From JAPWJZ01 sp966211335 (lineage in GTDB: Bacteria; Pseudomonadota; Alphaproteobacteria; Micavibrionales; UBA2020): a DNA stretch of 64,000 nt. The notes under the pieces are model-generated. The model worked only from the letters and a program-made list of their open reading frames with translations, was not told the origin of the DNA and did no database searches. The stretch spans positions 1,426,001 through 1,490,000 of the forward strand of contig CBIHNF010000001.1 in NCBI GenBank assembly GCA_966211335.1. The letters run 5' to 3'. Of this stretch, positions 1 through 9,306 are shown one piece after another. The position numbers and the translations under genes were made by a program. Every line of letters begins with the position of its first letter. Position 1 is the stretch's first letter.

Positions 1-13
1 AGGAGAGACGCAT
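1..13 (-). CDS. Possible start of the next minus-strand gene (partial)
   Basis: An ATG on the minus strand at 13-11 opens a frame that runs off the window after four codons (Met-Arg-Leu-Ser). A purine-rich AAAGG lies about 11 bases upstream, and the YfiR-like gene ends 27 bases before it, so it could be the second gene of that operon. In many genomes YfiR-like genes are followed by a sensor or diguanylate cyclase gene, but nothing here identifies the product. Confidence 0.3.
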
Positions 14-40
14 GTTGAAAAGTACCTTTATGTTGCCGTA

Positions 41-580
41 TTAGCGAATATTGGCGAGTGATAGCAGCTTCGAGCTGATGGAGATGCCGGGCGCGCGCAC
101 GGCGGAAAGGTCAATCCAGATGCCGACCTTGCCGTCTTCCAGCTTGAATTCCACCATGCCGCCGGAATCCGCAAAGCCCGATATATCGCTCATGGTTAGC
201 ACGGGTGCGCCCTTCAGCGGTTTTAAAATCGCCTGCAAATTCGCGCGTTCCGAGCCAGAGACGAAGAGCAGGTTGCAGGAGGAAAGGTCGCCTTCCGTTC
301 CTGCGAAGTGCTTGACGGTAATGCGCTCGTCATTGACCTTGCGGCTTTTGATGGGGTCGAGATTTGCGCCGAAGGGATCCTGTCCCACAATGCAGACCGT
401 GAAGCTGTCTTTTACTGCTGCGGAGGGGAAGGTGGTGAGCTGCGTGAAATTGTAGATATAGGCGGAAATAAGCGTGAACTTGCTGTCGACGCTTTGCGCC
501 GACGCCTCCGGCGTCATACCGCCCCAGAGCGCGGCTGCAAGCATGATGGCCAGCAGGTAATGGAAGCGCTTCAATATCAT
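41..580 (-). CDS. YfiR family (DUF4154) periplasmic protein
   Basis: This 179-residue protein starts with a Sec signal peptide (basic start, hydrophobic core, cleavage near Ala-Ser-Ala-Gln at about residues 26-29). The mature part follows the YfiR/DUF4154 pattern: an early segment with a Tyr-Ile-Tyr-Asn-Phe motif, a central Cys-Ile-Val-Gly strand, and a late Gly-Gly-Met-Val-Glu-Phe strand. In Pseudomonas, YfiR is a periplasmic inhibitor of a membrane diguanylate cyclase. That role is family knowledge and is not shown here. The gene is divergent from a TonB-dependent receptor, a recurrent arrangement for DUF4154 proteins, and another minus-strand gene may follow at the window edge. The family call is fairly firm; the physiological role is inference. 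Confidence 0.8.
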   Translation of the reverse strand: MILKRFHYLLAIMLAAALWGGMTPEASAQSVDSKFTLISAYIYNFTQLTTFPSAAVKDSFTVCIVGQDPFGANLDPIKSRKVNDERITVKHFAGTEGDLSSCNLLFVSGSERANLQAILKPLKGAPVLTMSDISGFADSGGMVEFKLEDGKVGIWIDLSAVRAPGISISSKLLSLANIR

Positions 581-739
581 AATCCCATTACAACTTTAAC
601 CGCGGCTGCCGTCAACGGCATTGTCGCCAAAACCGCGTATCAGGACGGGCGAATTTTCAGAAATACGCCGCGGCCATTTACCCTTTGCACAAGGGGCAGG
701 GGGTTGGACTATACTGAGGGTGAAACGAGGCTGCCTTTG

Positions 740-2758
740 ATGTTGCGCTACCACGTCATTCCGTTCTGCCTTGCCGGCTGCGTTGCCGGTGCCGTGGCTT
801 TGGCGCCTACCGCCGCGCGGGCGGAAACGCTGTCGGCCGCGCAGCTGATGGACATGCCGCTCGAAAAGCTTGTCAACGTTGAAATTGAAGTCACCTCCGC
901 CTCCAAATATGCCGAGAAATCGAGTGAGGCGCCTTCCGCCGTCGAGATCATCAGCGCCGAGGATATCCATACCTATGGCTACCGGACGCTGGCCGACGCC
1001 TTGAACGGGCTGCACGGCATTTACAAAAGCGGTGACCGCAATTACACCACGCTTGGCATCCGCGGCTATAACAACACCGCCAACCCGAACGAGCGGTTGC
1101 TGATCATGATCGACGGTCACCGCATGAACGAAAACGTGTATGACTCCGCCTATTCCGGCGAGGAGTTCATGCTCGACATGAATCTTGTCGACCATATCGA
1201 GTTTATTCCAGGCCCCGGTTCCTCCATCTACGGCGCGAATGCCATGACGGGTACCATCAACGTGGTTTCAAAAAAGGGCGGCGATATCGGCGGGCTCGAG
1301 GTTGAAACCGCGGCCGGCAGTCAGCGCACGGACAGGCTGCGCACGACCTTCGGACGCACGTTGCCGAACGGCGCGGATATCATCGTCTCCGCCTCAGGGT
1401 ATAACAGCGCCGGCGCGCGCGACCTTTACTATCCGGAATATGACGATCCGCTAACCAACAACGGCATCGCCCATAACATGGATACGGAGCAGGCGAGGCA
1501 CCTGTTCGCCAAGCTGAATTACCAAGATTTCACTTTCGAGGGCGGCTATGTCAACCGCACGAAGCAGGTGCCGACCGGCGCCTTCAGCGTGCGCTTCAAC
1601 GACCCGCGCTATGAAACGACGGATACCGAAGGCTTTGGCGAAATCCGCTACGACCATGCCTTTAACGACAAGACGCATCTGGAGCTGAAGGGGTTTTACC
1701 AGGGCTATAACTACCACGGCCACTTCCCCTACGATGATATTTTCGGCGGCCAGTATGTCGACCACGACGGTTTCGGCGGCAGATGGGCGGGGGGCGAGGC
1801 GACGCTGGTGACCACCGCCTTCAAGCATCATAAAATCGTCGTCGGCACTGAATTCCAGTATGACGCCAGCCAGCATCTGGAGAATTACGACGTTTTCGGC
1901 GTGAACGAGAAAACACATAACCAAGGCATGCGCAGCGGCGTTTACGCACAGGATGCCTGGCAGGTGTTTGATAAAGTGACGCTGAACGCAGGCCTGCGCC
2001 TCGACCAGAACCATATGATTGACACCGTGCAGCTGAACCCGCGGATTGGCGTTATCTGGGCGCCGCAGCCGACGACGGTCGTGAAGCTGCTCTACGGCTC
2101 CGCCTTCCGTGCGCCCAACGCCTTCGAGCGGCAATTCTCCGCCTTCGGCGTCGTGCCCAACGCCGACAATACGGAAGAGCATATCAAGAACTACGAGGCG
2201 ATTGTCGAATGGAAGCCGATGGTGGGGGTGAAAATCACCGGCTCCGCCTTCGCCAACCATTTCACCGATGTGCTCTTCCAGGATGCCAATAGCGCCAGCC
2301 CCACCTTCGGCCAGTTCGTCAACTTCGGCCAGTACCGCTCGCACGGCTTCGACATCGGCGCCGAAAAGAAATGGGGCAACGGCCGCGAGATCAAGTTCTC
2401 CTTCAACCACACCATCAACGCCGACCTCACAAACGGCAACGCGGTCAACTTTGACTCGCCGAAAAACGTCTTCCGTCTCAACTATGCGGAACCTCTGTTT
2501 GACGGCAAGGCGAAGCTGGGTCTTGAAAATATCTACGTCGGCGAACGCTATACGTATTACTTCGACCATGCGCATCCCTACGATGTCGTGAACGCGGTCA
2601 TCAGCTCTAAACAGTTCTTCTTCGGCTCCGATATCACGCTTGGCATCTATAACCTGTTTGATGCCGAAGTGGATTATGTGGGCGGTCTCCAGACCATTCA
2701 GGACGTCATCCCGGCCGATGGTACGACTTTCCTGCTCACCATCCGCAAAACCTTCTAA
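740..2758 (+). CDS. TonB-dependent outer-membrane receptor
   Basis: The protein has 672 residues. The frame is open from much further upstream, but the ATG at 740 is preferred because it follows an AGG-containing site by about nine bases and begins a clear signal peptide ending near Ala-Arg-Ala-Glu. Residues about 55-190 look like a plug domain, with the usual Ser-Ala-Glu-Asp-Ile, Gly-Ile-Arg-Gly and Ile-Glu-Phe-Ile-Pro-Gly-Pro segments and a Gly-Ala-Asn-Ala-Met-Thr-Gly turn. The rest is rich in alternating aromatic strands and ends in phenylalanine, as expected for a 22-strand barrel. Such receptors import siderophores, vitamins or other large ligands using TonB energy. The ligand cannot be told. 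It is divergent from the YfiR-like gene across 159 bases, which suggests shared regulation. Confidence 0.92.
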   Translation: MLRYHVIPFCLAGCVAGAVALAPTAARAETLSAAQLMDMPLEKLVNVEIEVTSASKYAEKSSEAPSAVEIISAEDIHTYGYRTLADALNGLHGIYKSGDRNYTTLGIRGYNNTANPNERLLIMIDGHRMNENVYDSAYSGEEFMLDMNLVDHIEFIPGPGSSIYGANAMTGTINVVSKKGGDIGGLEVETAAGSQRTDRLRTTFGRTLPNGADIIVSASGYNSAGARDLYYPEYDDPLTNNGIAHNMDTEQARHLFAKLNYQDFTFEGGYVNRTKQVPTGAFSVRFNDPRYETTDTEGFGEIRYDHAFNDKTHLELKGFYQGYNYHGHFPYDDIFGGQYVDHDGFGGRWAGGEATLVTTAFKHHKIVVGTEFQYDASQHLENYDVFGVNEKTHNQGMRSGVYAQDAWQVFDKVTLNAGLRLDQNHMIDTVQLNPRIGVIWAPQPTTVVKLLYGSAFRAPNAFERQFSAFGVVPNADNTEEHIKNYEAIVEWKPMVGVKITGSAFANHFTDVLFQDANSASPTFGQFVNFGQYRSHGFDIGAEKKWGNGREIKFSFNHTINADLTNGNAVNFDSPKNVFRLNYAEPLFDGKAKLGLENIYVGERYTYYFDHAHPYDVVNAVISSKQFFFGSDITLGIYNLFDAEVDYVGGLQTIQDVIPADGTTFLLTIRKTF

Positions 2759-2803
2759 ATGCCTGCAGCAAAACGAATTGGTGCCAGAGCACCGCATATT
2801 ATC

Positions 2804-2833
2804 TTGACATAATAGTAAAGATTATGTTAATAT
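2804..2833 (+). promoter_or_regulatory. Probable sigma-70 promoter for the gene at 2893
   Basis: TTGACA at 2804-2809 and TAATAT at 2828-2833 are separated by 18 bases in an AT-rich stretch that stands out from its GC-rich surroundings. It lies 60 bases before the start of the downstream gene and just after the receptor stop codon. Confidence 0.55.
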
Positions 2834-2892
2834 TTTGAAATAAACGCAAATCAGCCAATAGTTTCAACGCGCTGCAAAAGAGGGAATAACAG

Positions 2893-3552
2893 ATGTCTCT
2901 TACCGATTTATTTCAAACGAAAAGCCAAAAACAATCGAAAGAACTCGTCGAAGCCTTGAGCAATCCTGTCGGCCTTGCCGAAACGGTTGCGAAGATGCTG
3001 GAAACTTTTGACCAGAAACTGGTCGACTATACTAAGTCGAAAAAAGACCTTGCTCCCGCCGTCAAAGACAACCTGGATATCCTCGACAAAACCAACGCCG
3101 CCCTGCAAAAGCTGCAGAAGGGCGACGGTTCAACGTTCGAGTCCGACGTGAAGGCCGTTTTGTCCTACCGTACCTATAATGCCAATAACAGCACCTTCGG
3201 CTTTGCCGATGCGGCGGCGCATTTCCTGACCGAGAAGCGCGATACCAACGGCCGCTGCTTTGCGCCGCAACAGGCGGACGGCATTGCCGCTTTCGCAACG
3301 CACCTTGAGGAATACAGCCGTTACATCGGCTCCGGCAACGCGGGCTACAGCAATATGGTGCAGGCGCTGACCAAATATTCGCAGGCGGCAAAAGCCTATG
3401 ATAGCTTTGGCCAGACCGCGAAGGGCGACGAACAGGCGAAAAAGCTTGAGGCCTGCGCGGCGCGCCAAGGCCACCGCCTGTCGGAATCCGGCCAAGCCTG
3501 GGTTGATGCACGCTTCAAAAAACCGACGGCGGGCGCGGCGACCTACGGCTAG
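2893..3552 (+). CDS. Hypothetical helical cytoplasmic protein
   Basis: The 219-residue product is not recognised. It has no signal peptide or membrane segment. The sequence is mostly charged and helical, with a Lys-Ser-Lys-Lys-Asp stretch near residue 50, two cysteines (one in Gly-Arg-Cys-Phe-Ala, one in Glu-Ala-Cys-Ala-Ala) and an Ala-Gly-rich end. The ATG follows a GAGGGA ribosome-binding site at good spacing, and the gene has its own promoter-like element, so it is probably real and transcribed alone. Its stop codon overlaps the stop of the convergent ligase gene within the tetranucleotide CTAG at 3549-3552. No function is proposed. Confidence 0.7.
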   Translation: MSLTDLFQTKSQKQSKELVEALSNPVGLAETVAKMLETFDQKLVDYTKSKKDLAPAVKDNLDILDKTNAALQKLQKGDGSTFESDVKAVLSYRTYNANNSTFGFADAAAHFLTEKRDTNGRCFAPQQADGIAAFATHLEEYSRYIGSGNAGYSNMVQALTKYSQAAKAYDSFGQTAKGDEQAKKLEACAARQGHRLSESGQAWVDARFKKPTAGAATYG

Positions 3553-5117
3553 GCCTCGACGAGTTTTGCGACATTCGCGAGTGTATCGGCTTCCTGCGCT
3601 GGTTTATCCCAGCGGATGCGGTTGATGCGCGGGAAGCGCAGCGCAATGCCGGAGCGGTGGCGCGGACTGTTATGCGCGGAATCGAAGGCGACTTCAAAAA
3701 CCAGCTCCTTGCGCACTTCGCGCACGGGGCCGAAGCGCTCGATCGTGTTATTGCGCACCCATTTGTCGAGCTGCGCCAGTTCTTCATCGGTAAAGCCGAA
3801 GTAGGCTTTGCCGACCGGTACAATCTCGTTCTCCTTCCAGACGCCGAAGGTGTAGTCGGAATAGAAGGACGATCGCTTGCCATGCCCACGCTGCGCATAC
3901 ATTAAAATCGCGTCAATCAGCCGCGGGTCCCGCTTCCATTTGTACCAGAGTCCCTTGGGGCGGCCTTGTTGGTAAATGCTGTCTTTGCGCTTGAGCATCA
4001 GGCCTTCATGCCCCTGTTCCGCCGCGCCGCGAATGCGCTCCGCCCCCAATTCCTCCCAGCTTGAATATTTCAGGACGGGTGAAATATCCAACCGCGGATT
4101 TGGGTTTTTCGCCAGCCACTGTTCCAGCCGCGCACGACGCTCGGTCAGCGGCAGGTGGCGAATATCCTCGTCGCCATCAAACAGCATGTCGTAAAGCCGC
4201 ACGAAGGCCGGATAATCGCTTTGAATTTTCGCGCTGGTGGTTTTGCGGTTCAGGCGCTGCTGGAGAGCATTGAAGGTCATCGGCTCGAAATTATTTCCTG
4301 CCAGCAATTCGCCGTCCAGCACGGCGCTGCCGTTCAGTGTTTTAATCAGGTCCGGAAAGCTGTGCGCGATATTGTCCCCGGTGCGGGAGAACATGGTTTT
4401 TTCCGTGCCGAGACCCAGCTGCACGCGAATGCCGTCCCACTTCCATTCTGCCTGCCAGTCGGCAGGGTTCATCTCGGCAAAGTCTTTTTCCTCGTCAATC
4501 GGGTGCGCCAGCATCAACGGGTGGAAAACGCGATGGCGGTGAATTTCGGGGGCAGGGGCTTTACCATCCAGCCACTGGAATAGGTCGAGATAGGGCGCTT
4601 CAAGGCCATGCCAGACTCGTTCGATCTCCTCAAGTGTCTTGCTGCCGAATTCCGCCAGCGCTGTTTTGGCAAGCCGCGCCGAAACGCCGATGCGCAGGTT
4701 GCCGGTTGCCAGTTTCACAATCGCCCAGCGCTCTGTCGGCGTCGCGGAGGACAGATGCGCGGCGATGACTCCCGGCAGTTTGGCGGCGGGCAGGGTTTGC
4801 AATTCTTCAATCAGGCCGGACAATGTGGGTAGTTCCTTGCTGTCATGCTCCGGCCAGATCAGCCCAATCGTTTCCGCAAGGTCGCCGACATAGTCATAGG
4901 ACATTTCAAACAGAACAGGATCAACCTTTTCCAGCACCACATCCTTCAGCAGCTTCGCCTTGACGTTGCGGAAGGAAAGGTCGCCGACCAGCAGCGCCAG
5001 CGCGTAACCGCGGTCAGGATCCGGCGTTTCCTTCAGGTAGCGGATGATATAGGCGAGCTTCTGGTTGCGGGAGGGCGTCAGCAGCAGCGCGTCAAGGAAG
5101 GCGGCAAAGGCTTTCAT
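3549..5117 (-). CDS. ATP-dependent DNA ligase (ligase-associated cluster type)
   Basis: This 522-residue enzyme would seal nicks in duplex DNA through a lysyl-AMP intermediate. The nucleotidyltransferase motif I, Lys-Trp-Asp-Gly-Ile-Arg, is at about residues 226-231 with Lys226 the expected adenylated residue. An N-terminal helical DNA-binding region precedes it and an OB-fold region follows, with Leu-Lys-Arg-Lys-Asp and Trp-Tyr-Lys-Trp-Lys-Arg as late motifs. The chosen ATG at 5117 overlaps the exonuclease stop as ATGA and has a GGAAGAAG-like site upstream; the frame is open 36 codons further but overlaps the neighbour. Ligases of this subfamily travel with an Lhr-like helicase, an MBL exonuclease and a metallophosphoesterase, exactly the genes next to it. 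It is distinct from the NHEJ ligase LigD found nearer 13 kb. Confidence 0.93.
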   Translation of the reverse strand: MKAFAAFLDALLLTPSRNQKLAYIIRYLKETPDPDRGYALALLVGDLSFRNVKAKLLKDVVLEKVDPVLFEMSYDYVGDLAETIGLIWPEHDSKELPTLSGLIEELQTLPAAKLPGVIAAHLSSATPTERWAIVKLATGNLRIGVSARLAKTALAEFGSKTLEEIERVWHGLEAPYLDLFQWLDGKAPAPEIHRHRVFHPLMLAHPIDEEKDFAEMNPADWQAEWKWDGIRVQLGLGTEKTMFSRTGDNIAHSFPDLIKTLNGSAVLDGELLAGNNFEPMTFNALQQRLNRKTTSAKIQSDYPAFVRLYDMLFDGDEDIRHLPLTERRARLEQWLAKNPNPRLDISPVLKYSSWEELGAERIRGAAEQGHEGLMLKRKDSIYQQGRPKGLWYKWKRDPRLIDAILMYAQRGHGKRSSFYSDYTFGVWKENEIVPVGKAYFGFTDEELAQLDKWVRNNTIERFGPVREVRKELVFEVAFDSAHNSPRHRSGIALRFPRINRIRWDKPAQEADTLANVAKLVEA

Positions 5118-6112
5118 TCCGCTTCTTCCTCTTCTTCGCGGCCCTGCAGGTGCAGGGGGGCGGCTTTGAGGCCTTGGGTCTGGCACCAGTGTACCAGCGC
5201 GTCTTCCCGCCCGTGCGTCACCCATATTTCACCGGCGCCAGTGTCCTTAATAGTCGCCGTCAACTCGTTCCAGTCGGCATGGTCGGAAATGACCAGCGGG
5301 AGTTCAATGCCGCGCTGCCGCGCGCGCTGCTTCACCGTCATCCAGCCGGACGCCATGCCGAGGATAGGTTCGGTGAGCCTTCGCGACCAGACTTCCTGCA
5401 GCGTTGAGGGCGGTGCCAGCACAAGGCAGCCTTTCAGCGCGTCTTTCGGCAGGCCAGTCGCTTTACGGAGTTCGCCAAGGTCAATGCCGCGCGACTGGTA
5501 GTAATCGCACATTTTGACCAAGCTGCCGTGCATGTAGATGGGCGCGTCATAGCCCGCTTCGCGCACCAGCGAGATGAGGCGCTGCGCCTTGCCGAGGGCG
5601 TAAACGGCGACAAGGTGGCTCTGCTCCGGAAAGCGGCGCAGGGATGCGACCAGCTTTTGCGCCTCCGTCAGCGGATCAGGGTGCTGGAAAACCGGCAGGC
5701 CAAAGGTCGCCTCCGTCACGAAAATATCGCAAGGGATGGGCGTGAAGGCGGGAATGGATTTGTCCGGAAAGCGTTTGTAGTCACCGGAAACGCAAATCCG
5801 CTGCTGCGCGGTTTCCAGCAATATCTGCGCCGAGCCCAGAATATGCCCTGCGGGATGAAAACTGACAGAAACGGAGCCCAGTTGAACCTTTTCCCCGTAA
5901 TCGACAGGCTGCCAGTTCTTCGCCGCATCCTCGCCATAGCGCAGCTTCATCAGGCCAATGGTGTCATGCGTCGCCAGCACATGGTTGTGGCCGCTGCGCG
6001 CATGGTCACCATGGGCATGGGTGATCAAGGCCTTATCGACCGGAAAAGGGGGGTCGATATAGGCGCCCAACGGCTCTATATATAGGTCATGTCGCAGCAG
6101 CCTCATATCCAT
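5114..6112 (-). CDS. Ligase-associated metallo-beta-lactamase-fold DNA exonuclease
   Basis: A 332-residue protein with the MBL/beta-CASP-like metal site His-Ala-His-Gly-Asp-His at residues 32-37, followed by a Gly-His-Ile-Leu-Gly-Ser-Ala strand, a Ser-Gly-Asp-Tyr motif and a late Ser-Asp-His-Ala-Asp motif. Proteins of this family are annotated as mRNA 3-prime processing-like exonucleases associated with DNA ligase and are metal-dependent nucleases. The ATG at 6112 is supported by an AAGGGA site eight bases upstream. It precedes and overlaps the ligase gene by four bases, so the two are surely cotranslated. It is divergent from the helicase gene, whose apparent start at 6089 lies inside this gene on the other strand. 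The C-terminus is acidic (Glu-rich). Confidence 0.9.
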   Translation of the reverse strand: MDMRLLRHDLYIEPLGAYIDPPFPVDKALITHAHGDHARSGHNHVLATHDTIGLMKLRYGEDAAKNWQPVDYGEKVQLGSVSVSFHPAGHILGSAQILLETAQQRICVSGDYKRFPDKSIPAFTPIPCDIFVTEATFGLPVFQHPDPLTEAQKLVASLRRFPEQSHLVAVYALGKAQRLISLVREAGYDAPIYMHGSLVKMCDYYQSRGIDLGELRKATGLPKDALKGCLVLAPPSTLQEVWSRRLTEPILGMASGWMTVKQRARQRGIELPLVISDHADWNELTATIKDTGAGEIWVTHGREDALVHWCQTQGLKAAPLHLQGREEEEEAE

Positions 6113-8578
6113 GAAGTGGTTCCCTTACCCTTGAAAAACAAGGGGATGAAGGCGCAAAAACCCCGCACCGGCAAGGCCATGGCCGCGCTCCAGCCGCTGA
6201 CCCAGTGGCTGACGGACAGGGGGTGGAACTGGTTCCCTCACCAGCTGGAAACGCTGGCGGCGGCCGGCGCGGGAAAAGACGTTATTTTGTGTGCGCCCAC
6301 GGGTGCCGGCAAGACGCTGGCAGGCTTCCTGCCCAGTTTTGCCAGCCTGCTTGAAAACCCGGCGCGGCAAGGGCTGCATACGCTTTACATCTCGCCGCTC
6401 AAAGCCTTGACGGTTGACGTCCACCGCAACATCGGCCGCCCGATTGAGGAATTGAAATTACCCATCACTTTCGAAACCCGCACCGGCGATACGCCCGCAT
6501 CAAAACGCGCGCGGCAGAAAGTGAAGCCGCCCGACATGCTGATGACGACGCCGGAATCCTTGGCGTTGCTGATCTCCTACGACAATGCGGCTGATTATTT
6601 CAAGAACCTGAAGTTTGTCATTATCGACGAACTGCATGCGCTGATGTCCTCAAAGCGGGGCGATCTTCTCTCGCTTGGTATCGCAAGATTGAAGCGCCTT
6701 GCGCCGCAAGCGGTATTCATCGGCCTGTCAGCGACCATTCCCGATCCCGAGCTTGCGAAAGACTGGCTCTGTCGCCCGGGTGCCGTGATCGTCACAGCGC
6801 CGGCGCGGGTTCAGCCGGACATCAAAATCCTCAAATCAGAAAACCGTATCCCCTGGGCGGGTCATATGGCGCTCTACGCCATGCCAGAGATATACGCCGA
6901 GCTTTGCCAAAGCCGTATGAGCATCGTCTTCGTCAATACGCGGGCGCAGGCGGAGCTGATCTTTCAGAATCTCTGGCGCATTAATGACAAGAATCTCAAA
7001 ATCGGTCTTCACCACGGCTCGCTCGATATCAACCTCCGCCGCAAGGTGGAGGAAAGTATGGCCAAGGGCCAGCTGGATTGCGTCGTCGCCACATCCTCCC
7101 TCGACCTCGGTATCGACTGGGCGGAGGTTGACCTGGTGGTGCAGATCGGCGCGCCGAAGGGCGTCAGCCGACTATTGCAGCGTATCGGCCGCTCCAACCA
7201 CCGCTTGAATGCCCCCAGCCGCGCGCTTCTCGTGCCGACCAACCGTTTCGAATGCGTTGAATGTCAGGCGGCGGTGGAGGCGATTGCAGATAAGGAACTT
7301 GACGGCACCGCGGTGCGTACCGGCGGGCTTGATGTGCTGGCGCAGCATATGTTCGGCACCGCCTGCAGCGCGCCGTTTTATCCGGAAGATTTGTATCACG
7401 AAGTGATAACGGCATGGCCGTATCGCGATCTTTCCCGCACCGATTTTGAAAAAGTTCTCGCTTTCACCATTGATGGCGGTTATGTGCTGAAAGCCTATGA
7501 ACGCTTCAAGCGGCTGGATGTGGATGCCGAAGGCCGTTACAAGCTGGCAGAACCGAAGCTCTCCCGTCAGTACCGCATGAACATCGGCACAATCGTCGAA
7601 GCGCCGATGCTGAAAGTGCAATGCGGCCGCCGCAAGCTGGGGCAGATCGAGGAATTTTTCATCAATCACCTGACGCCGGGCGATACATTTTTGTTCGCAG
7701 GGGAGGTGTTCCAGTTCGACGGTCTTCGTGACATGACGGTAATTGTCACGCGCACCAAGGCCGATGCGCCAAAAATTCCCAGCTATGACGGCGGCAAACT
7801 GCCGCTGACGACGCATCTGTCGGAACGGGTGCGCCAGTTCCTCGAACAGCCGGGCGATTGGAAAGACCTGCCGCCGCTGGTGGGCCTATGGCTTGAGTTG
7901 CAGGAACAACGCTCCCTGCTGCCATCGCGCGAGCGCCTGCTGGTTGAATGTTTTTCACGCTCCGGCAAGTTTTACACGGTGCTTTATCCCTTTGCGGGGC
8001 GCAACGCGCACCAAACGCTCGGCTTCCTCCTCATGCGCCGCATGGCACGGCGGGGAGACCGGCCGCTGGGATTTGTGGCGACCGACTATGCCCTTGCCAT
8101 CTGGTCGCTGCGCCCGCCGGATGATTTTAATACGCTGCTTTCCGTCGATCTGATGGGTGAGGAGCTGCACGAATGGCTGGAAGATACGCCGCTGTTGAAG
8201 CGCACCTTCCGCGAAGCCGCTGTCGTCGCCGGCATCGTGGAACGCCGCCACCCCGGCCAACAGAAAAACGGGCGGCAGATGACGTTCAGTTCCGATCTTA
8301 TTTACGATGTGCTGTACAAGCATGAGCGTGACCATATTTTGCTGCGCGCCGCACGGCAGGACGCCATGGGCGGCATGATCGATACTGCGCGGCTTGGCGA
8401 TATGCTGCTGGATATGCAAGGGAAGATCACCGTGCAAAGGCTTGACCGCGTCTCGCCGCTCGCGATCCCCATGATCCTTGAAATTGCAAAAGAAGGCGTG
8501 TCGCGCAAGGAAGCCGGCGAATATTACCTTGAAGACCTTGAACAGTCTTTAATTGCTGAAGCCGGGTTTGAACCGTGA
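6089..8578 (+). CDS. Lhr-like DEXH helicase, DNA-ligase-associated
   Basis: The 829-residue protein shows superfamily 2 motifs in order: Walker A Ala-Pro-Thr-Gly-Ala-Gly-Lys-Thr near residue 70, Asp-Glu-Leu-His near 180, Leu-Ser-Ala-Thr motif III, an Ile-Gly-Leu-His-His-Gly-Ser segment, and motif VI Gln-Arg-Ile-Gly-Arg-Ser. The winged-helix and Lhr-core C-terminal region follows. Lhr-core enzymes are 3-prime to 5-prime ATP-driven helicases. The start is uncertain: ATG 6089 has a poor ribosome-binding site, and 6146 and 6179 are in-frame alternatives closer to the conserved domain. A TATATA at 6077-6082 would put transcription start at about 6089, allowing a leaderless message, but there is no clear -35. 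The phosphoesterase gene follows with a GTGA overlap. Confidence 0.92.
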   Translation: MSQQPHIHEVVPLPLKNKGMKAQKPRTGKAMAALQPLTQWLTDRGWNWFPHQLETLAAAGAGKDVILCAPTGAGKTLAGFLPSFASLLENPARQGLHTLYISPLKALTVDVHRNIGRPIEELKLPITFETRTGDTPASKRARQKVKPPDMLMTTPESLALLISYDNAADYFKNLKFVIIDELHALMSSKRGDLLSLGIARLKRLAPQAVFIGLSATIPDPELAKDWLCRPGAVIVTAPARVQPDIKILKSENRIPWAGHMALYAMPEIYAELCQSRMSIVFVNTRAQAELIFQNLWRINDKNLKIGLHHGSLDINLRRKVEESMAKGQLDCVVATSSLDLGIDWAEVDLVVQIGAPKGVSRLLQRIGRSNHRLNAPSRALLVPTNRFECVECQAAVEAIADKELDGTAVRTGGLDVLAQHMFGTACSAPFYPEDLYHEVITAWPYRDLSRTDFEKVLAFTIDGGYVLKAYERFKRLDVDAEGRYKLAEPKLSRQYRMNIGTIVEAPMLKVQCGRRKLGQIEEFFINHLTPGDTFLFAGEVFQFDGLRDMTVIVTRTKADAPKIPSYDGGKLPLTTHLSERVRQFLEQPGDWKDLPPLVGLWLELQEQRSLLPSRERLLVECFSRSGKFYTVLYPFAGRNAHQTLGFLLMRRMARRGDRPLGFVATDYALAIWSLRPPDDFNTLLSVDLMGEELHEWLEDTPLLKRTFREAAVVAGIVERRHPGQQKNGRQMTFSSDLIYDVLYKHERDHILLRAARQDAMGGMIDTARLGDMLLDMQGKITVQRLDRVSPLAIPMILEIAKEGVSRKEAGEYYLEDLEQSLIAEAGFEP

Positions 8579-9213
8579 AGATTGTCATCAACGGCGAAGA
8601 CATCATCCTTCACCCCTCCGGCATCGCTATCATGGCGCGCGCGCGCCTCGCGATTGTCTCCGACCTGCACCTTGAAAAAGGCTCCCACTTCGCGCGGCGC
8701 GGATTCTTCCTGCCGCCCTATGACAGCGACGAAACGCTGCTGCGACTGATCGCCGTGCTGGGGGAGGAGAATATTTCCCGCCTGCTTATCCTTGGCGATT
8801 GCTTTCATGACGACAAGGGCTATCACCGTCTGCAGCCGCGTGCGCGTGCACTGTTCGCGAGCCTTCTCAGCTTCAATCCCATTTGGATCCGCGGCAACCA
8901 TGATGGCGATTTCGTGCCCCCCGGCTTTACCGCGCATGATGAATATGCGGAAGGCGGCGTTGTCTTCCGCCACATCAACAACGGCGAGGATATCAGTGGC
9001 CACTACCACCCGAAGGCTGAAATCGAGCACAAGGGCGGCTATGTCATGCGTCCCTGTTTCGTGGAGGATGGCAAAAGGCTGATATTGCCGGCCTTCGGTG
9101 CTTATACGGGCGGGCTTTCCCTCTCCAGCCCCGTCATCCGCAACCTCTTTCCCGGCGCGTTCCGCTTCCATACGACCGGGCGGAAAATCTACAGCTTTGA
9201 CGCACTCGAATGA
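8575..9213 (+). CDS. pdeM: Ligase-associated DNA-damage-response metallophosphoesterase
   Basis: This 212-residue calcineurin-like phosphoesterase carries the five-part metal signature: Ser-Asp-Leu-His-Leu-Glu-Lys-Gly near residue 30, Gly-Asp-Cys-Phe-His near 80, Gly-Asn-His-Asp near 107, and Gly-His-Tyr-His-Pro-Lys near 140. It begins with GTG at 8575, whose last two bases share the helicase stop (GTGA), so translation is coupled. Family members adjacent to Lhr-type helicases and ATP ligases are annotated PdeM and are proposed to trim DNA ends during repair. The order here, helicase then phosphoesterase on one strand with exonuclease then ligase on the other, is a rearranged version of the known four-gene cluster. 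Confidence in the family is high; the natural substrate is not known from sequence. Confidence 0.9.
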   Translation: MKIVINGEDIILHPSGIAIMARARLAIVSDLHLEKGSHFARRGFFLPPYDSDETLLRLIAVLGEENISRLLILGDCFHDDKGYHRLQPRARALFASLLSFNPIWIRGNHDGDFVPPGFTAHDEYAEGGVVFRHINNGEDISGHYHPKAEIEHKGGYVMRPCFVEDGKRLILPAFGAYTGGLSLSSPVIRNLFPGAFRFHTTGRKIYSFDALE

Positions 9214-9306
9214 TTTTCCAAAACCGCAGCGCGCCGGAACTTTTTATGGCCTGCGCTGTTAGAGCCCTGATATGATCCATGCGGGATTATAAAGGCGTCA
9301 GGATAA

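Noticed and set aside
308..739. A longer N-terminal reading of the TonB receptor starting at GTG 308
   Set aside because: It would overlap the YfiR-like gene and place the signal peptide in the interior. ATG 740 has a ribosome-binding site and starts the signal peptide.
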